From contig JBGTKH010000535.1 of the NCBI GenBank assembly GCA_041744735.1, forward strand, positions 1 to 8,400: a DNA stretch of 8,400 nucleotides. The letters run 5' to 3'. Made by a program: the position numbers and the translations under genes. The number at the start of each line of letters is the position of its first letter. Position 1 is the stretch's first letter. A model generated the notes under the pieces. That model did no database searches. It had not been told where the DNA came from and was given only the letters and a program-made list of their open reading frames with translations. Of the stretch, positions 5,950 through 8,400 are shown in pieces. This DNA comes from JBGTKH01 sp041744735 (GTDB lineage Bacteria > Planctomycetota > Planctomycetia > Pirellulales > Pirellulaceae).

Positions 5950-6873
5950 ATGGCGTTACCACGGCTCGGATATGAAAACCTCGGCCTTGGTGTAGGACTG
6001 CGCAGCGTGCACTTTCCCTACATCTTGCAGAACAATCCGGCGGTCGATTGGTTCGAGATCATTTCGGAAAATTTCATGGACTCGCAGGGGCGGCCGCGGT
6101 GGGTGCTGGATCAGCTTGCCGAACGTTATCACATCGTCATGCACGGCGTGTCGATGTCGATCGGCAGCACCGACCCGCTGAATTTCGAGTATTTCAAGAA
6201 GTTGAAGAAACTGGCCGACGCGGTCGACGCCCGTTGGGTTTCCGATCATCTCTGTTGGACGGGCGTGGCCGGGCGCAACTCGCACGATCTGCTGCCGATT
6301 CCGTTTAATGAACAGACGCTGGATCACGTTGTCGGCCGCATCCGCATCGTACAGGATCTGCTCGAGCGGCCGCTGGTGCTGGAGAATCCTAGTTCGTACG
6401 TGACGTTCGCCGATTCGACGCTGAGCGAATGGGAATTCCTGACGCGGATGGCCGACGAGGCGGATTGCGGGCTGCTACTGGACGTGAACAACGTTTACGT
6501 CTCCAGCGTCAATCACGACTTTGATCCGGTCGAGTTCATCGAGAACGTGCCGTACGAGCGCGTGGTGCAATTCCATCTGGCCGGTCACACCAACATGGGC
6601 ACGTACTGTATCGACACGCACGACGGGCACGTGATCGATCCGGTGTGGGACTTGTATCGCTTGGCGCACAAGCTGACCGGCGGCGTGTCGACGTTGTTGG
6701 AATGGGACGCAAAGATTCCGCCTTTCACCGAAGTGCACGCCGAAGTGCTCAAAGCCCGACGGCACATGACGAGCCAGTTGCACGACGTACCCATTCCGCT
6801 GACTGCACCGGGCCCGCCCGACGCCAGTGCCATGCCGCATCCATTACACCTTGTCGTGCCGGAAGTGCAATGA
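5950..6873 (+). CDS. bufB: DUF692 / MNIO-family iron oxidase, BufB/MbnB-like
   Basis: This is a multinuclear non-heme iron-dependent oxidative enzyme (MNIO, DUF692; TIM-barrel fold), the family of MbnB (methanobactin) and BufB (bufferin), which oxidise cysteines of a ribosomal peptide with O2. From ATG 5950 it has 307 residues, a normal family length. Family motifs appear in order: LGVGLR (residues 13-18), WFEIISENF (34-42), MHGVSMSIGS (64-73), SDHLCW (98-103), LLPIPF (114-119), LENPSSY (144-150), LLLDVNNVYVSS (175-186), NHDFD (188-192), FHLAGHT (208-214), IDTHDGHVIDPVW (221-233) and LLEWDAKIPPF (249-259). The conserved His, Asp, Glu and Asn residues in these motifs are the expected iron ligands, and none seems missing. 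I prefer ATG 5950 because GGAG (5940-5943) lies 6 bases before it; GTG 5938, in frame, would add four residues. It overlaps the DUF2063 gene by 4 bases. The symbol is by homology of motifs; the substrate is inferred from the neighbours. Confidence 0.93.
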   Translation: MALPRLGYENLGLGVGLRSVHFPYILQNNPAVDWFEIISENFMDSQGRPRWVLDQLAERYHIVMHGVSMSIGSTDPLNFEYFKKLKKLADAVDARWVSDHLCWTGVAGRNSHDLLPIPFNEQTLDHVVGRIRIVQDLLERPLVLENPSSYVTFADSTLSEWEFLTRMADEADCGLLLDVNNVYVSSVNHDFDPVEFIENVPYERVVQFHLAGHTNMGTYCIDTHDGHVIDPVWDLYRLAHKLTGGVSTLLEWDAKIPPFTEVHAEVLKARRHMTSQLHDVPIPLTAPGPPDASAMPHPLHLVVPEVQ

Positions 6874-7742
6874 GCCAACCGCCTCGCAATCTGGAAGACA
6901 TCCAGCAGTGGCTGCAAGCCGTGATCACGCATCCCGACGGCATTGCCGCCGGTGTGGAATCGTTCGATGCGCAGCAGCAGATTGATGTTTCGGCGGCAGA
7001 TTTAGAAAGCGTCATCCCGCGCAGCCAAGCGCGGACCAGCATCGAACGTTTGGCGGTTTACGGCAACGCCTATTTCGCGCGGCTGGTTGAATGCATGCGC
7101 GAACTGTTTCCGGCGCTCGTGCATGCACTGGGCGAAGAACTGTTCGACGGCTTCTCGCTGGAATATCTGCAGAAGTATCCGTCGCGCAGCTATACGCTCG
7201 AACATCTGGCGGACCACTTCATTCAGTTTCTGCAAGAGACGCGGCCGGACGAGGCGGAAGCATCTTGGCCGGATTTCATCATCGATCTTGCCCGTTTCGA
7301 ATGGACGATCGACGACATATTCAATGGACCGGGCGTGGAGCAAGAGCGACTGCTCACGGTCGAGCAACTGCAGGCGATTCCGCCGCAACGTTGGCCCGAT
7401 GCGCGGCTGGTGCCCGTCGTCTGTTTACGGCTGCTGGCGTTTAAATACCCGGTGAACGATTACTATACGGAGTTTCGCCAGGGCAACGAGCCGGCGCTGC
7501 CCGAGCCGGCCGAGTCATTCGTCGCGCTCAGCCGCCGCGACTATATTGTGCGGCGGTATGAACTGACGCGGCCGCAGTTTCAATTGCTCACGGCACTGGT
7601 CGCGGGAAACTCCGTCGGCGACGCGATCGGGTTGTGCGCCGAAGCCAGTGACGATCTGGACTCGCTGGCAGCCGACTTGCAAGACTGGTTTCGCTTGTGG
7701 GCCGCGGATGGATTTTTTCAACGAGTTGAACTACCGGAGTAG
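6870..7742 (+). CDS. bufC: DUF2063 partner protein, BufC/MbnC-like
   Basis: This 290-residue protein is the expected partner of the MNIO enzyme; in methanobactin and bufferin systems such partners bind the precursor and present it to the iron enzyme. The N-terminal DUF2063 helical domain (about residues 8-110) shows the family signature ERLAVYGNAYFARLVECMRELFPAL (split here at residues 59-83), then HALGEELFDGF (85-95) and YPSRSYTL (103-110). A second domain (about 115-290) has the conserved LARFEW (140-145) and ends in DWFRLWAADGFF (272-283). The ATG at 6870 overlaps the MNIO stop in an ATGA, which indicates translational coupling and near-equal amounts of the two proteins. The frame stays open upstream to 6645, but that stretch is a shadow of the MNIO gene and the family begins here. 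There is no signal peptide, so both modifying proteins act in the cytoplasm. Confidence 0.92.
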   Translation: MSQPPRNLEDIQQWLQAVITHPDGIAAGVESFDAQQQIDVSAADLESVIPRSQARTSIERLAVYGNAYFARLVECMRELFPALVHALGEELFDGFSLEYLQKYPSRSYTLEHLADHFIQFLQETRPDEAEASWPDFIIDLARFEWTIDDIFNGPGVEQERLLTVEQLQAIPPQRWPDARLVPVVCLRLLAFKYPVNDYYTEFRQGNEPALPEPAESFVALSRRDYIVRRYELTRPQFQLLTALVAGNSVGDAIGLCAEASDDLDSLAADLQDWFRLWAADGFFQRVELPE

Positions 7743-7760
7743 GTTTTGGGACCGAGTTAC

Positions 7761-7784
7761 AGTTTCGTAGTTTCGTAGTTTCGT
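7761..7784 (+). repeat. Three tandem copies of the octamer agtttcgt
   Basis: Exact copies occur at 7761-7768, 7769-7776 and 7777-7784, running into the left arm of the following hairpin. It probably arose by slippage beside the inverted repeat. Three units without spacers are not a CRISPR array. Confidence 0.7.
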
Positions 7785-7830
7785 AGCGGAAGTTGCCAAA
7801 AGTCCGGAAGTTTTGGCAACTTCCGCTACG
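7782..7830. repeat. Perfect 20-bp inverted repeat between bufC and precursor B
   Basis: Arms at 7782-7801 (cgtagcggaagttgccaaaa) and 7811-7830 are exact reverse complements around a 9-base loop (gtccggaag). The hairpin starts 39 bases after the bufC stop and ends 36 bases before the start of precursor B. It may terminate or attenuate transcription, or be a dispersed repeat; the ttttgg at the loop side is part of the stem, and no T-run follows the right arm. Confidence 0.75.
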
Positions 7831-7854
7831 AGTCCTCAGTTAACAAGGTAAAAG

Positions 7855-7860
7855 AAGGAG
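7855..7860 (+). promoter_or_regulatory. Ribosome binding site of precursor B
   Basis: AAGGAG lies 6 bases before ATG 7867, the same hexamer as for precursor A. No separate promoter box is convincing between the hairpin and the start, so the gene may be reached by read-through from bufC. Confidence 0.7.
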
Positions 7861-7866
7861 AACGCC

Positions 7867-8355
7867 ATGAAAAACTCAACCATCACTCGTCGGGATTTTA
7901 ACAAGCTGACGGCGGCCGCGCTGGGCGGTCTGGTCGCTGGAACCGTCGTGGGTTGCGGTGGCAGCACCGAGCAGCCAGCTCCGGCACCGGCGCCAACCGA
8001 CAATGGTTCGGCCGCAACGAATGGCGGAGAAGTGGTCACGGCCAGCCTGATGATGGAAGAGCCGCACGTCTGCCGCGGGTTGAACACGTGTCAAGGCAAA
8101 GGGGCCAGCGGCGACAACGCGTGCGCGGGTCACGGCGCCTGTGCCACGGCCGAGAAGCACGAATGCCACGGGATGAACATTTGCAAAGGCCAAGGCGGTT
8201 GTGGGGAAACGGCCGGCCAAAATGCCTGCAAGGGAAAAGGCAACTGCGCCGTGCCGCTCAGCGACAAAGCCTGGGCCGGTGCGCGCAAGAAGTTTGAAGA
8301 GTTGATGACCGGCGCGGGTAAGGAAGTCGGTGAAGCACCGGCGAAGTCGTCGTAG
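7867..8355 (+). CDS. Tat-exported nine-cysteine lipoprotein precursor B (bufferin-like MNIO substrate)
   Basis: This 162-residue protein is a paralogue of precursor A: 22 of the first 26 residues match, as do about 50 of some 83 in the cysteine domain and following helix (counted by eye). The twin-arginine motif is Arg8-Arg9-Asp-Phe-Asn-Lys-Leu. Unlike A, the signal ends in a lipobox, Val27-Val-Gly-Cys30, followed by Gly-Gly-Ser-Thr, so it should be lipidated at Cys30 and anchored to a membrane. Residues 31-63 form a Pro/Ala/Thr/Asn linker with no similarity to the Lys/Asp/Glu linker of A. The core cysteines are 69, 75, 86, 92, 100, 106, 112, 121 and 127, all nine aligned with those of A with one extra residue between the second and third. 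CAVPL and an AW..AR..FEE.M helix follow. It is probably modified by the same DUF692/DUF2063 pair and serves as the envelope-anchored form. The lipobox and the nature of the modification are predictions. Confidence 0.85.
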   Translation: MKNSTITRRDFNKLTAAALGGLVAGTVVGCGGSTEQPAPAPAPTDNGSAATNGGEVVTASLMMEEPHVCRGLNTCQGKGASGDNACAGHGACATAEKHECHGMNICKGQGGCGETAGQNACKGKGNCAVPLSDKAWAGARKKFEELMTGAGKEVGEAPAKSS

Positions 8356-8400
8356 CGCCGCCACCTAACTCAACGGGGTCGGGAGTCTTTTTACATGTCG
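8356..8400 (+). other. Window end, possible start of a next gene
   Basis: After the stop of precursor B there is gggag (8381-8385) followed 9 bases later by ATG at 8395. Only two codons are visible, so a following gene of the same cassette can be neither confirmed nor excluded. No hairpin is evident before the short T-run at 8388-8392. Confidence 0.2.

Noticed and set aside
5283..5962. Minus-strand open frames opposite precursor A
   Set aside because: Their Ser/Phe- or Leu-rich translations are the antisense of Lys/Glu-rich coding sequence.
6645..6869. Upstream extension of the DUF2063 frame to 6645
   Set aside because: It lies within the MNIO gene in another frame; family similarity begins at the ATG 6870, which overlaps the MNIO stop in a typical ATGA.
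7761..7784. Triple octamer as a CRISPR-like array
   Set aside because: The units are directly adjacent with no spacers and are too short.

Overview
The window looks like chromosomal DNA of a planctomycete, probably of the Pirellulales type. I infer this from the style of the proteins (Tat signals of the form RRDFNKLTAAA, a very large TPR protein) and from interspersed repeats that I recall as common in that group: the hairpin repeat read as 'TRSVSEG', and the long inverted repeats after several genes. This is recognition from memory, not a database result. All supported genes lie on the + strand.

Layout. (1) Bases 3-3818 hold the 3' part of a giant tetratricopeptide-repeat protein whose start lies before the window, followed by a large inverted repeat. 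(2) Bases 3819-4252 hold no gene I can support. (3) Bases 4253-4813 encode a small exported thioredoxin-fold protein. A dispersed hairpin repeat sits inside its signal-peptide region, and its end runs into a degenerate repeat. (4) Bases 4814-5325 are non-coding and hold a possible terminator, a 119-bp element with inverted ends, a dyad, a promoter-like -10 box and a strong ribosome binding site. (5) Bases 5326-8355 form a four-gene cassette: cysteine-repeat precursor A, a DUF692/MNIO enzyme (BufB/MbnB-like), a DUF2063 partner (BufC/MbnC-like) that overlaps it by 4 bases, and a second cysteine-repeat precursor B.

The cassette is the main interest. DUF692 (MNIO) iron enzymes with a DUF2063-type partner modify cysteines in ribosomal peptides such as methanobactins and bufferins. 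The two flanking small proteins are clear paralogues with nine core cysteines each and are the obvious substrates. Both carry twin-arginine (Tat) signals. Precursor A has a signal peptidase I-like site and a Lys/Asp/Glu-rich linker, whereas precursor B has a lipobox cysteine and a Pro/Ala linker. The proposed picture is modification of the cysteine domain in the cytoplasm, then Tat export of the finished product as one soluble and one membrane-anchored form. The likely role, metal (copper) buffering or envelope thiol chemistry, is inferred from the bufferin family.
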